Below, in pieces: positions 40,583 through 50,270 of a stretch of 64,000 nucleotides of DNA. Within the stretch, counting starts at the first letter, position 1. The number at the start of each line of letters is the position of its first letter. The stretch is from Chryseobacterium binzhouense (GTDB taxonomy: Bacteria; Bacteroidota; Bacteroidia; Flavobacteriales; Weeksellaceae), in NCBI RefSeq assembly GCF_007474545.1, contig NZ_VKOG01000001.1, positions 372,001 through 436,000 on the forward strand, written 5' to 3'. The translations under genes and the position numbers were made by a program. The notes below the pieces were generated by a model. The model made no database searches and was not told the origin of the DNA. It worked only from the letters and a program-made list of their open reading frames with translations.

Positions 40583-43500
40583 ATGAGAAGAATATTACTT
40601 TTTTTAGTTTGTTTAAGCACTCATATCTATTACTCCCAATCTCAAAAAGTGGAAGTAGTAAATGACTTAAACGGACAAAAATTAGAAGTCAACGGGAAGC
40701 CTTTTATTGTAAATGGTATGAATTGGGATTACTTCCCGGTAGGAACTAATTATAATTATTCATTCTGGACTCAGTCAGATGATTTCATCAGGAAAGCATT
40801 GGATGATGAAATGTCATTGCTGAAAAATATGAATGTAAATGCAATCCGTGTATATACAGGAATTCCCAAAAAATGGATTACCTATATTTATGAAAACTAT
40901 GGCATTTATACGATGCTCAATCACTCCTTCGGAAGATACGGACTTACTATTGACGGTGTTTGGACACCCGTTACCCATTATGATGATGCTAAAACTCAAG
41001 AGCTTCTAATAAAGGAAGTGAAACAACTGGCGTCTCAATACAAGAATACACCAGGCTTATTACTCTATTTATTAGGAAACGAAAATAACTATGGTTTATT
41101 TTGGCAAGGTGCAGAAACTGAAGATTTTCCAGATGATGAAGAACAGAAAAAATTTGTTGGAGAAAAAAGAGGACGGCCTATGTATCGTTTGATGAACGAT
41201 GCAGCTAAAGAAATGAAATCGTTGGACGGAAATGTTCCGGTGGCGATTTGTAATGGCGATTTATTGTTCCTAAACATTATTAATGATGAATGTAAAGATG
41301 TTGATATCCTCGGAATCAATTCTTACCGTGGTGTTTCTTTTACCGATTTATTTGACAGAGTAAAAAAGGAATACGGAAAACCGGTACTTTTTACAGAGTT
41401 CGGAGCAGATGCCTTCAACGAACTTTCTCAGCAGGAAGATCAGGATGCACAAGCCTACTATCTTAAGGGGAATTGGCAGGAAATCTACGAAAATGCAGCG
41501 GGAATGGGAAAAGCTGGAAACTCCATAGGCGGTTTTACGTTCCAGTTTAGCGATGGATGGTGGAAGTACAAACAAACCGAAAATCTGGAAGTTCATGATT
41601 CTAATGCTTCTTGGAGTAACGGCGGCTATATCAAAGATTTCAAACAGGGACAAAACAATATGAACGAAGAATGGTTCGGTATCTGTGCCAAAGGGAAAAC
41701 CGATGCTACGGGTCATTACCAACTCTACCCAAGAGCGGCGTATTATACTTTGAAGGAAATCCATCAGTTTAATCCTTACAACACTAGTGCTTCCAGATCT
41801 GGAAATCCTGTGCAGTCTTATTTTGGAAATGTAAATACTGCCGATGCTCAACTTCGTGCGAGAGGAGACAAAGCCGCTTTAAAAGGGGAAAGTACTGATT
41901 TGATTAGAATTAGCCAGCTTAGAGCAGATTTCACCACGTTTAATACAGGCGGAAGTCTTACAGAAACACCAAAAGACAAATCAGACGCATATACCAAATA
42001 TCCTAACAAACAAGGTTTTGACCATATGCAATCGTATTTTGTAGGAATTGAAGGAAATCCTGCACCCAATATGAGAGCCAATGTCAATTTCAACATTTTA
42101 GGAAATGTAGCAGAAAATCCTATCGATCAGATTTTCTACGAAAACCGAGGCAGACCTATCAAAGTAATGAATGCCGACGGAACCATTACCGAAATGAGAG
42201 ACCTGAACAGGTTACAAGTCTATAGCGCAAGTTACAACTGGAATCACAAAAATTTCGACTTGCACGGTTTCTACAGAACAGGTCATTATCATTGGGCTTA
42301 TGAAGGAGATTTCTTTAACCTATATCCTGAAGCCAACTATGGGCAAATGATTGATATCTACAATGGTGAAGCTCCTTTTGGTTTTGAATTCACAGGTAAA
42401 AAAGAACTAAACGGTCTAAAGATCGCTTTCGGGCCAGAATTGTGGTGGGGAGCTAACCCAGCGTTTTTGGTAAAATATTCTAAAAATTTAGGCAAATTCA
42501 ATTTTACAGGGATTTTCCACGAAGATATAGACCAAAGAGGAGATTCTCAGAGTTCTTTTGCTGTTCCTCAACCCAAAACCAGAAGAGCAACTTTAGCCTT
42601 ACAAAGAAAATTAGGAAAATTTGCAGTAGATTTAGGAGGTATTTGGGCAGGTCAGCCGCTTAATGGAAGAGATTTCCAATTATACAGAGACGGAAATATC
42701 TACCAAGACCAAATCAATGGTAATGACAACTGGGGAGGAAAAGCAAAACTTACCTACACTGGAGGAAAATTCAACTGGTACGCACAAGGTTCTGCAATGG
42801 GATTGGTTGCTAACGGAGGTTGGGATCAAACACAGACCTTCACCGGTTGGAGACTAAAAGATACCGGAAGCGGTAACCAATACAATTTCCTTACAGGTTT
42901 TACCTACAAAATAGGAAACTTTGAAATTGCACCCAATTTCCTTTGGCAAGAACCCATCGAAGGGCCAATTCCTGCCACAGCAGCAGCTCCGGGAAGACCA
43001 AGAAACATTCTTCAAGATCCTTTTGTAGTAAGAGTGAATAGAAAACAAACCGCAGGAGAAATTTTGTTTACTTATGATCCTACTCCTGCAACGTGGATGT
43101 ACGCTTGGGATAGCGACAGAACAGAAGATGCACCATTTGCATTCAGTGCGGGGTTTGTGTACAGACATTTACCAACCACTCAAGATGCTGCTATCGGTAT
43201 TTTAGGAGACGGAAGATCGTTATTTGCGTTTCCAGGTGCAGCTCCAGCTGCAGATCTTTGGGAAGCCAATGCCAGAATTGTTTCCAAAATATCGCACGAT
43301 TTCGGGGTAATTGCTAACATTTATGGAGGAACAGGTCAGGCAAACGGAAGCGACCCTCGAAAAGTAGAACGATTCGGTCTAGACCTAAGAACCATCTACA
43401 AAAAAATGAAATTTATTTCTGGAATTAAATTCAACGATTGGGGACCATACGATTTCCACAGAGACTTCAATCAGACATTCCCGATGCAGTTAATGGGAGA

Positions 43501-43723
43501 TTTATCTCTTGAAATCGGAAAACCGGATTGGTGGATTCTTCCTGGAACGAGAATCGGAATCAGAGGAACCTACAGAACGCTAGACCAATACTCTCCAAGA
43601 TACAACCCGACACAAACAATTGACGGTGCAGGAAACTGGGTTCCTGATCCAACTGCAATTGGCTTTCCCAACGGAAATGAATGGGAAATCAGAACGTACA
43701 TTCAAATTAATATAGGTAAATAA
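40583..43723 (+). CDS. Clan GH-A glycoside hydrolase fused to a predicted outer-membrane beta-barrel
   Basis: 1046 residues. Signal peptide (1-20), then a (beta/alpha)8 hydrolase domain (about 25-400). Catalytic candidates are Glu167 in LLYLLGNENNYG (acid/base) and Glu272 in VLFTEFGADAF (nucleophile), as in GH2-like members of clan GH-A. Residues about 440-1046 show many alternating amphipathic beta-strands such as KNFDLHGFYRTGHYHWAYEG, GKFNWYAQGSAMG and RFGLDLRTIYKKMKFISGIK, with a last strand EIRTYIQINIGK at the C-terminus, as in outer-membrane barrels. It would hold the enzyme at the cell surface. It is the first gene of the glucan locus; the exact GH family is unclear. Confidence 0.78.
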   Translation: MRRILLFLVCLSTHIYYSQSQKVEVVNDLNGQKLEVNGKPFIVNGMNWDYFPVGTNYNYSFWTQSDDFIRKALDDEMSLLKNMNVNAIRVYTGIPKKWITYIYENYGIYTMLNHSFGRYGLTIDGVWTPVTHYDDAKTQELLIKEVKQLASQYKNTPGLLLYLLGNENNYGLFWQGAETEDFPDDEEQKKFVGEKRGRPMYRLMNDAAKEMKSLDGNVPVAICNGDLLFLNIINDECKDVDILGINSYRGVSFTDLFDRVKKEYGKPVLFTEFGADAFNELSQQEDQDAQAYYLKGNWQEIYENAAGMGKAGNSIGGFTFQFSDGWWKYKQTENLEVHDSNASWSNGGYIKDFKQGQNNMNEEWFGICAKGKTDATGHYQLYPRAAYYTLKEIHQFNPYNTSASRSGNPVQSYFGNVNTADAQLRARGDKAALKGESTDLIRISQLRADFTTFNTGGSLTETPKDKSDAYTKYPNKQGFDHMQSYFVGIEGNPAPNMRANVNFNILGNVAENPIDQIFYENRGRPIKVMNADGTITEMRDLNRLQVYSASYNWNHKNFDLHGFYRTGHYHWAYEGDFFNLYPEANYGQMIDIYNGEAPFGFEFTGKKELNGLKIAFGPELWWGANPAFLVKYSKNLGKFNFTGIFHEDIDQRGDSQSSFAVPQPKTRRATLALQRKLGKFAVDLGGIWAGQPLNGRDFQLYRDGNIYQDQINGNDNWGGKAKLTYTGGKFNWYAQGSAMGLVANGGWDQTQTFTGWRLKDTGSGNQYNFLTGFTYKIGNFEIAPNFLWQEPIEGPIPATAAAPGRPRNILQDPFVVRVNRKQTAGEILFTYDPTPATWMYAWDSDRTEDAPFAFSAGFVYRHLPTTQDAAIGILGDGRSLFAFPGAAPAADLWEANARIVSKISHDFGVIANIYGGTGQANGSDPRKVERFGLDLRTIYKKMKFISGIKFNDWGPYDFHRDFNQTFPMQLMGDLSLEIGKPDWWILPGTRIGIRGTYRTLDQYSPRYNPTQTIDGAGNWVPDPTAIGFPNGNEWEIRTYIQINIGK

Positions 43724-43736
43724 ATCAGAATTTTCA

Positions 43737-43818
43737 GGGCAGCTTTATCCGCCTTCCGCTCCCAATCTTTTTGTTTCGCTTTGCTCCACAAAAAGGATTT
43801 CCGCTTAAGTCGGGCTGC
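43737..43818. repeat. Dispersed intergenic element, 82 bases (copy 1)
   Basis: Bounded by GGGCAGC and GGGCTGC. The left part (ATCCGCCTTCCGCTCCC) and the right end (AAGTCGGGCTGC) recur in a longer form at 56544-56656. Both copies lie just after a stop codon in the glucan locus. Confidence 0.65.
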
Positions 43819-43857
43819 AACATTCAACCTTAAAATTTAGAATTAAAAAAAATCAAA

Positions 43858-45741
43858 ATGAAAAATATATTTAAAAATAGAATCATAAAATCCGTATTAG
43901 GATTATCCATGCTGTTGGTTTTGGGTTGTCAGCGTGATCTGAATGAATTAGAAGAAGCCAGCTATCCTAAAAATCCCGAGATTTTTATAGATGGTTTCAG
44001 TTCAGGACTCAATTATGCTGCATTTGGAGGCTCTGCTCCTAAAGCATTTCAGGTAGATAATGAAGTAAAATATGCCGGAACAGCATCTATGCGTTTTGAA
44101 GTTCCGGATTTTGGAAGTCCGGAAGGAGCTTATGCAGGCGGAAGTTTCTTTACATCTGTCGGCAGAGATTTATCAGACTACAATGCATTAACATTTTGGG
44201 TAAAAGCGACCCAATCTGCAAACATTGATATTATCGGATTCGGTAACGATTTAGGAGAAAACAAATATCAGGTTTCTATCAGTGCATTAGCTGTAAACAC
44301 CAATTGGAAAAAAGTCTATATTCCGATTCCGGATGCAAGCAAACTCATTGCTGAAAAAGGAATGTTTTTCTATTCCGAAGGTCCGGAAAACAACAACGGA
44401 TACACTTTCTGGATTGATGAGGTGAAGTTTGAAAAAGTTCCGGGTGTTGCTCAGGGAACAGCAGGAATTCTAAACGGGGATGCAAAAACAGTCACTTCTT
44501 TTGTGGGAGTAAACCAAAATGTTGACGGTTTAATTTCCACATTCAGCCTTCCGAACGGAATCAATCAGGTGGTGAATCTTACTCCGTATTATTTTAATTT
44601 TTCATCTTCCAATCCTTCGGTTGCGACAGTAAATACTCTGGGAAATGTAGCTACAGTTTCAGGAGGTTCTGCGGTAATTACAGCAACTTTGGGTGGAAAA
44701 CCAGCTTCTGGTAGTTTAACAATCAACTCTCAGGGGAATTTTCTGGCAGCTCCAACACCTACACTTCCTGCAGATAAAGTAATTTAGGTTTTCAGTGACG
44801 CATATACGAATGTTCCGGTAGATTATTACAACGGATATTGGGCGCCTTATCAGACGACACAATCTGCAGATTTTACAGTAAACGGAAACAATGTGCTCAA
44901 TTATTATAATTTTAATTTTGTAGGAATACAGTCTGCCGCCAACCCAATTAATGCTTCTGCAACTTCGCATTTTCACGCAGATATTTACCTTCCAAATGCA
45001 TTAGCAGCGGGAGCAAATTTCAAAGTAAATATTGTAGATTTTGGACCAAATGGAGCTTTTGGAGGAAATGATGACAGCAATCACGTTACAACCATTACCG
45101 CACCTGCTTTGCAGGGGCAAAACTGGGTAAGTATCAACATTCCTTTTAGTGCGATGACAGGTTTAACTTCCAGAAGCAAAATCGGACAGATTATTTTTGA
45201 AGGTACCAATATTCCGGCTTTCTACGCAGACAATATATATTTCTACAATGACGGAAGCATTATCCCATCTACACCAGCTACAGCTGCACCAGCACCTTCT
45301 CATCCGGCTTCTGGAGTTCTTTCGGTTTTCAGTGATGCGTATACAAATGTTGCCGGAACAGATTTTAATCCAAACTGGGGACAAAATACGGTAGTTTCCC
45401 AACTTCTGATTGCGGGAAATAATACTTTGAAATATGCAGGTCTTAATTATCAAGGAACACAATTCGCAAGTCCGCTTAATGTATCTTCTTATGGTTTTGT
45501 TCATTTGGATTATTACTCTGCCAATTCTACCAGCCTAAAGTTCTATTTAATCAGTCCCGGACCGGTTGAGAAAGTGTACACTTTGTCTGTACCTTCAGGT
45601 ATTGGAACTAATACAAATGGATGGAAGAGCATCAGTATTCCACTCTCTGCATTTTCAGGAGTGAATTTGAGCAATATTATTCAGTTCAAAGTAGATGGGA
45701 ACGGAGATGTTTTCTTTGATAATATGTATTTCCACAATTAA
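43858..45741 (+). pseudogene. Carbohydrate-binding lipoprotein gene interrupted by an in-frame TAG
   Basis: One frame of 627 sense and stop codons is split by TAG at 44785-44787 (residue 310). The first part is a lipoprotein (LGLSMLLVLGCQRDLNELEE) with a jelly-roll binding module (about 40-200) and a Big-like module (about 210-300). After the TAG two more binding modules follow, starting VFSDAYTNVPVDYYNG and VFSDAYTNVAGTDFNP. In the second, the codon at the matching place is TCG (45322-45324, VLSVFSDAY), so one C-to-A change explains the stop. Position beside the enzymes suggests a surface glucan-binding (SusE/F-like) role. The truncated 309-residue lipoprotein may still be made. Confidence 0.8.
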
Positions 45742-45758
45742 AATCAAAAAGAAGAATT

Positions 45759-46601
45759 ATGAAATTTTTAAATCAACATAAATTTTTAATGTTTACATCG
45801 CTTGTTGCTTTTGCATTTTTTGCAGTTTCTTGCGAAGAAGAATCGGTTCAGACGTTACCCGAAAGAAGCTGGGAGCTTACCTGGAGCGATGAGTTTGATG
45901 GTGTGGCGGGAACTTTACCTGATGCTGCCAAATGGTCTTATGATATCGGTACCGGAAGTGGTGGCTGGGGAAATCAGGAGTTACAATATTATACCAACCG
46001 TCCTGAAAACGTTTCGCTGGACGGAAACGGAAATCTTGTCATCACAGCCAGAAAAGAAAATTATAATGGCTCAGCATTTACATCTGCAAGAATCAAAACC
46101 AAAGGGCTTTTCGACCAGCAATACGGAAGATTCGAAGCAAGATTAAAAACGCCTTACGGACCTGGATTATGGCCGGCTTTCTGGATGCTGGGTGCAAACA
46201 TAGACACTGTTCAGTGGCCTCAATGTGGTGAAATTGATATTATGGAATTACGTGGACAGGAACCGCACATAGCTCACGGAACTCTTCATGGACCAGGTTA
46301 TTCTGCTGGAAATGCAATTACAAAAGCTTATGCATTAAAAGACGGAAGATTTGATGTTGATTTTCATCTTTTCGCAGTAGAATGGGACGCAGACAAAATT
46401 GATTTTTTTGTAGATGATTATCTGTATCAACGTTTGACCCGCGATGAAGTAGAAAAAAAAGGTCAATGGGTGTATAATTCACCGTTCTTTATGATTCTAA
46501 ATGTCGCTGTTGGAGGAAATTATGTTGGCTTCCCGGTGGATGGAACGCCTTTCCCACAAAAAATGACTATAGATTATGTAAGAGTTTACAAAACAAAATA
46601 A
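45759..46601 (+). CDS. GH16 family laminarinase-like lipoprotein
   Basis: 280 residues. Lipoprotein signal with Cys25 (FAFFAVSCEE). The GH16 domain fills the rest: ELTWSDEFDG at the start, WGNQELQYYT, RFEARLKTPYGPGLWPAFWM, and the catalytic CGEIDIMELRG with Glu158 (nucleophile) and Glu163 (acid/base). The extra Met between Asp and Glu (ExDxxE) is the form typical of beta-1,3-glucanases/laminarinases. It would cut beta-1,3-glucan inside the chain at the cell surface or in the periplasm. It is 17 bases after the broken binding-protein gene. Confidence 0.94.
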   Translation: MKFLNQHKFLMFTSLVAFAFFAVSCEEESVQTLPERSWELTWSDEFDGVAGTLPDAAKWSYDIGTGSGGWGNQELQYYTNRPENVSLDGNGNLVITARKENYNGSAFTSARIKTKGLFDQQYGRFEARLKTPYGPGLWPAFWMLGANIDTVQWPQCGEIDIMELRGQEPHIAHGTLHGPGYSAGNAITKAYALKDGRFDVDFHLFAVEWDADKIDFFVDDYLYQRLTRDEVEKKGQWVYNSPFFMILNVAVGGNYVGFPVDGTPFPQKMTIDYVRVYKTK

Positions 46602-46616
46602 ATTTTCAAAAATCTT

Positions 46617-46648
46617 AAACCTTATAGTTTTCAAAACCTATAAGGTTT
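46617..46648. repeat. Palindrome AAACCTTATAG...CTATAAGGTTT
   Basis: Arms of 11 bases extended by TTTT/AAAA (one bulged C) form a long imperfect hairpin after the GH16 stop codon. It resembles in its outer bases the AACCTTGT/ACAAGGTT palindrome at 56674. Confidence 0.65.
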
Positions 46649-46750
46649 CACTATAAAACAACATTTTTCAGACCATTACATCCGAGGATCTTTTTTCCTT
46701 CGGAAGGGTTTTACAACCAATTTTAAAATTAATTTATCAAAATTTCAATA

Positions 46751-49700
46751 ATGCAATCCACGATTTCCCATATCGAATCCTCTATAGAAACTGTAAAAAT
46801 CAACCACGAAGTTTTTTTTAAAATCTCCGATGCAGAAACCTTGCGTCCGTTTTTTATGACCATCGTGAGCGACTCCAATCATTGGATGTTCGTGTCCAGC
46901 AATGGCGGACTTTCCGCAGGAAGAAAAAACTCAGAATTTGCCCTTTTTCCGTATTACACCGATGACAAAATCACCGAATCGGCAGAAATTACCGGAAGCA
47001 AAACAATGGTTCAGGTGCATAAAAATGGGGAAACACTAGTTTGGGAACCTTTTTCCGTTCGCAACGAAGCACAATTTCGCACCAGCAGAAATGTGTACAA
47101 AAACGAATTTGGAAACAAGATTATTTTTGAAGAAATCAACCACGATTTAGCCCTCGCTTTTTCTTATGAATGGAATAACAGCAGCGAATTTGGCTTCATC
47201 AAAAAATCAAAAATCAAAAATTTAGCCTCCGATAATCAAAACGTTACTGTTTTAGATGGACTGCAAAACATTTTACCGTACGGAATCGGCAGCGATTTGC
47301 AAATGAGGGTTAGCAATTTGGGCGATGCCTACAAACGTACCGAACTCGATGCAACATCAGGACTCGGAATTTTCGCATTGAGTGCCATTATCGTGGATAA
47401 AGCCGAACCTAGCGAAGCTTTGAAAGCAAACACCGTTTTCTCCATCGGAACAGAAAATCCAACGTATTTGCTGTCTTCGCTTCAATTGAAAAATTTCAGA
47501 AAAGGCAAAAAAGTAAGTCAGGAAGCCGACATCAAAGGCGAAAAAGGAGCGTATTTCGTTCAACAGGAATTAGCATTAAACACCAACGATGAAAAAAATT
47601 GGTGGTTTGTAGCCAATGTGAATCAGTCGCAATCGAATGTTATTAACTGGATTGAACGCATTAAAACCGAAAAAAATCTTGCTTCAAGCATTCAAAAAGA
47701 TATTGATTTAGGCACCGAAAATCTTAAAAAATTAGTGGCTGCTGCCGATGGTTTGCAGTTTACCAACGACGATTTGCGAGACAGCCGTCATTTCTCCAAC
47801 ACGCTGTTCAACATTATGCGTGGCGGAATTTTCGATGACAATTACACCATCGAAAAGTGGGATTTTTCCAAATATATGGAGAAAGCCAACCAACAAGTTT
47901 TAAAAAATTCAGCAGCCATCATCAACCAACTTCCAGAGAAATTTTCTTTGTTTGAGTTGATAGCAGCGCTAGAGAATGCTGATGATGCCGATTTTATCCG
48001 ATTGGCAAAAGAATATCTACCGCTCAAATTTTCCCGCCGTCACGGCGATCCTTCCCGTCCGTGGAACAAATTTTCCATCAACACCAGAAGTGAAGTGGAC
48101 GGCTCTAAAATTCTCGATTACGAAGGAAACTGGAGAGATATTTTCCAAAATTGGGAAGCTTTGGCGCATTCCTATCCGTATTTTATCGAAGGAATGATTT
48201 TTAAATTCCTGAATGCGACAACCTTTGACGGGTACAATCCGTATCGGGTAACCAAAGACGGTTTCGATTGGGAAACCATTGAAGAAGACGACCCTTGGAG
48301 CTACATCGGTTATTGGGGTGATCATCAGATTATTTATTTACAGAAATTTTTAGAATTTACCGAAAATTATTTCCCTAATTCGTTAGAAAATCTGTTGGAC
48401 CAAGAACTTTTTGTGTACGCCAACGTACCGTACAAAATAAAATCGTACGAAGAAATCCTGAAAAATCCGAAAGATACCATCGACTTTGATTTTGAATTGG
48501 ATTCAACAATTCGTGAAAGAAGAAAAGAAATGGGAGCAGACGGCGCTTTACTTACCGATGAAAACGGAGATGTCTTGAAAGTGAATTTCATAGAAAAAAT
48601 ATTGGCAACTGTTTTAGCAAAACTGTCCAATTTCATTTTGGAAGGCGGTATTTGGATGAATACGCAACGACCAGAATGGAACGATGCCAACAACGCTTTG
48701 GTAGGAAACGGCGTTTCGATGGTGACGCTGTATTATTTGCGACGAATGATGCAATTTTTCCAAGGTATTTTTGAAAATTCGGTTTTGGAAAATGTAAAAG
48801 TTTCTACCGAATTGGTGGATTTTTACAAAAAAATACGAGAAGGTTTTCAGGAAAATCTTCACTTACTCGAAGGAACTATTAGCAACGAAGACCGCAAAAA
48901 AATCCTCGATGTTTTTGGCGAAGCGGCTTCGGAATACCGAAATCACGTGTACACCAAAGGTTTTTGGGGTAAAAAACGTACCGTTTCTCTGGAAGGGTTG
49001 AGAAGATTTACCAACCTTTCGTTGCAGTTTTTGGAGCATTCCATCAAAGCCAACGAAAGAAAGGACGGTTTATATCACGCCTATAATCTGATGACTTCCA
49101 ACGAAAAATATGTTACGATTTCATACCTGAGCGAAATGTTGGAAGGACAAGTTGCGGTGTTGAGTTCTCAGTTCCTCACTTCCGAAGAAGCATTGAAAGT
49201 GTTGGATGCGTTGAAAAATTCGGCTTTGTTCCGAGAAGACCAATACAGCTATTTACTCTATCCTAACAAGCAACTGAAAGGCTTTTTGGAAAGAAACAGC
49301 ATTCCTGAAAATTTAGTTCAGCAATCAGCATTGCTTCAGCAATTAGTTGCTGAAAAAAATACACAAATCATTGAAGTAGATGTGTTAGGAAATTATCATT
49401 TTAATGGAAATTTCAAAAATGCAGGCGATTTAGAAGTAGGTTTAGATGCTTTAAAGGTTGAAAATCAAGAAAAAATCTTGATTTCAGAAATCTTTGAAGC
49501 CGTTTTCAATCACAAAGAATTTACCGGAAGAAGCGGCACTTTCTACGGGTACGAAGGTTTAGGCTCTATTTATTGGCATATGGTTTCCAAATTATTGTTA
49601 GCCGTGATGGAAGTTTGCCAAAAAGCCATCAACGAAAATGCTTCGCCCGAAACAGTGGGAAGATTATTGGAGCATTTCTACGAAATCAACGCAGGAATTG

Positions 49701-50173
49701 GCGTTCACAAATCTCCGGAATTGTACGGCGCATTCCCAACCGATGCGTATTCGCACACACCATTTACCAAAGGCGCACAACAACCAGGAATGACGGGACA
49801 GGTAAAAGAAGATTTGCTGAGCCGTTTTGGAGAACTGGGAATGATTGTGAAAAACGGACAATTGCAGTTCAAACCCGATTTATTGAGAAAAGAAGAATTT
49901 TTGGCGGAAGAAAAAACCATCGAATATTTTGATGTACAATCCAATGCTTCATCGTTGAAATTACCCGAAAATTCATTGTTTTTCACCAAATGCGAAGTTC
50001 CAGTAATTTATGAAATTTCGGAAACCGAAAGCGTAGAAGTTTTTAATGAACAGTGCGAAGCAAAAATAGAGAACAGTTTAACCATTAATAAAGAAGACTC
50101 TGAAAACATTTTTAAAAGAAACGGAAAAGTGTCTTTGATTAAAGTTAAAATCAGAAAAGAGCAGTTGAAATAA
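46751..50173 (+). CDS. GH149-like beta-1,3-glucan phosphorylase
   Basis: 1140 residues, no signal peptide, so cytoplasmic. The length and layout (beta-sandwich, linker, large alpha/alpha barrel, C-terminal cap) fit the GH94-related glucan phosphorylases, especially GH149. Motifs include SNHWMFVSSNGGLSAGRKNS, FSRRHGDPSRPWNKFSI, YEGNWRDIFQNWEALAHS and GYWGDHQIIYLQKFLEF. A further motif is RPEWNDANNALVGNGVSMVT, whose Asp is the likely catalytic acid. Such enzymes cut beta-1,3-oligoglucosides with phosphate to give alpha-glucose 1-phosphate. The neighbouring GH16/GH17/GH30 genes support this. GH161 is the nearest alternative family. Family choice is from memory of motifs, not from a search. Confidence 0.78.
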   Translation: MQSTISHIESSIETVKINHEVFFKISDAETLRPFFMTIVSDSNHWMFVSSNGGLSAGRKNSEFALFPYYTDDKITESAEITGSKTMVQVHKNGETLVWEPFSVRNEAQFRTSRNVYKNEFGNKIIFEEINHDLALAFSYEWNNSSEFGFIKKSKIKNLASDNQNVTVLDGLQNILPYGIGSDLQMRVSNLGDAYKRTELDATSGLGIFALSAIIVDKAEPSEALKANTVFSIGTENPTYLLSSLQLKNFRKGKKVSQEADIKGEKGAYFVQQELALNTNDEKNWWFVANVNQSQSNVINWIERIKTEKNLASSIQKDIDLGTENLKKLVAAADGLQFTNDDLRDSRHFSNTLFNIMRGGIFDDNYTIEKWDFSKYMEKANQQVLKNSAAIINQLPEKFSLFELIAALENADDADFIRLAKEYLPLKFSRRHGDPSRPWNKFSINTRSEVDGSKILDYEGNWRDIFQNWEALAHSYPYFIEGMIFKFLNATTFDGYNPYRVTKDGFDWETIEEDDPWSYIGYWGDHQIIYLQKFLEFTENYFPNSLENLLDQELFVYANVPYKIKSYEEILKNPKDTIDFDFELDSTIRERRKEMGADGALLTDENGDVLKVNFIEKILATVLAKLSNFILEGGIWMNTQRPEWNDANNALVGNGVSMVTLYYLRRMMQFFQGIFENSVLENVKVSTELVDFYKKIREGFQENLHLLEGTISNEDRKKILDVFGEAASEYRNHVYTKGFWGKKRTVSLEGLRRFTNLSLQFLEHSIKANERKDGLYHAYNLMTSNEKYVTISYLSEMLEGQVAVLSSQFLTSEEALKVLDALKNSALFREDQYSYLLYPNKQLKGFLERNSIPENLVQQSALLQQLVAEKNTQIIEVDVLGNYHFNGNFKNAGDLEVGLDALKVENQEKILISEIFEAVFNHKEFTGRSGTFYGYEGLGSIYWHMVSKLLLAVMEVCQKAINENASPETVGRLLEHFYEINAGIGVHKSPELYGAFPTDAYSHTPFTKGAQQPGMTGQVKEDLLSRFGELGMIVKNGQLQFKPDLLRKEEFLAEEKTIEYFDVQSNASSLKLPENSLFFTKCEVPVIYEISETESVEVFNEQCEAKIENSLTINKEDSENIFKRNGKVSLIKVKIRKEQLK

Positions 50174-50184
50174 TAATCAGTAGG

Positions 50185-50202
50185 AACGGGCTTTAGCCCG
50201 TT
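50185..50202. repeat. Short palindrome AACGGGC-TTTA-GCCCGTT
   Basis: A perfect 7-bp stem with a 4-base loop between the phosphorylase and GH17 genes. It is followed by a T, then A-rich sequence, so not a standard terminator. Palindromes of this wording are common between Bacteroidota genes. Confidence 0.6.
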
Positions 50203-50270
50203 TACAAATATCAAAATCGATTGAACTTTAGCCAAAACCTAAAAATGAATGAATACAGTTTCAATAACGA

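Noticed and set aside
41348-41851. Minus-strand open frames within the glucan locus (several over 60 codons)
   Set aside because: They overlap enzymes with clear catalytic motifs and show no signal, start context or domain of their own.
44893-45741. Separate gene starting at 44893
   Set aside because: The frame is continuous with the upstream part except for one TAG, starts inside a binding module and has no signal peptide, so it is the downstream part of a broken gene.
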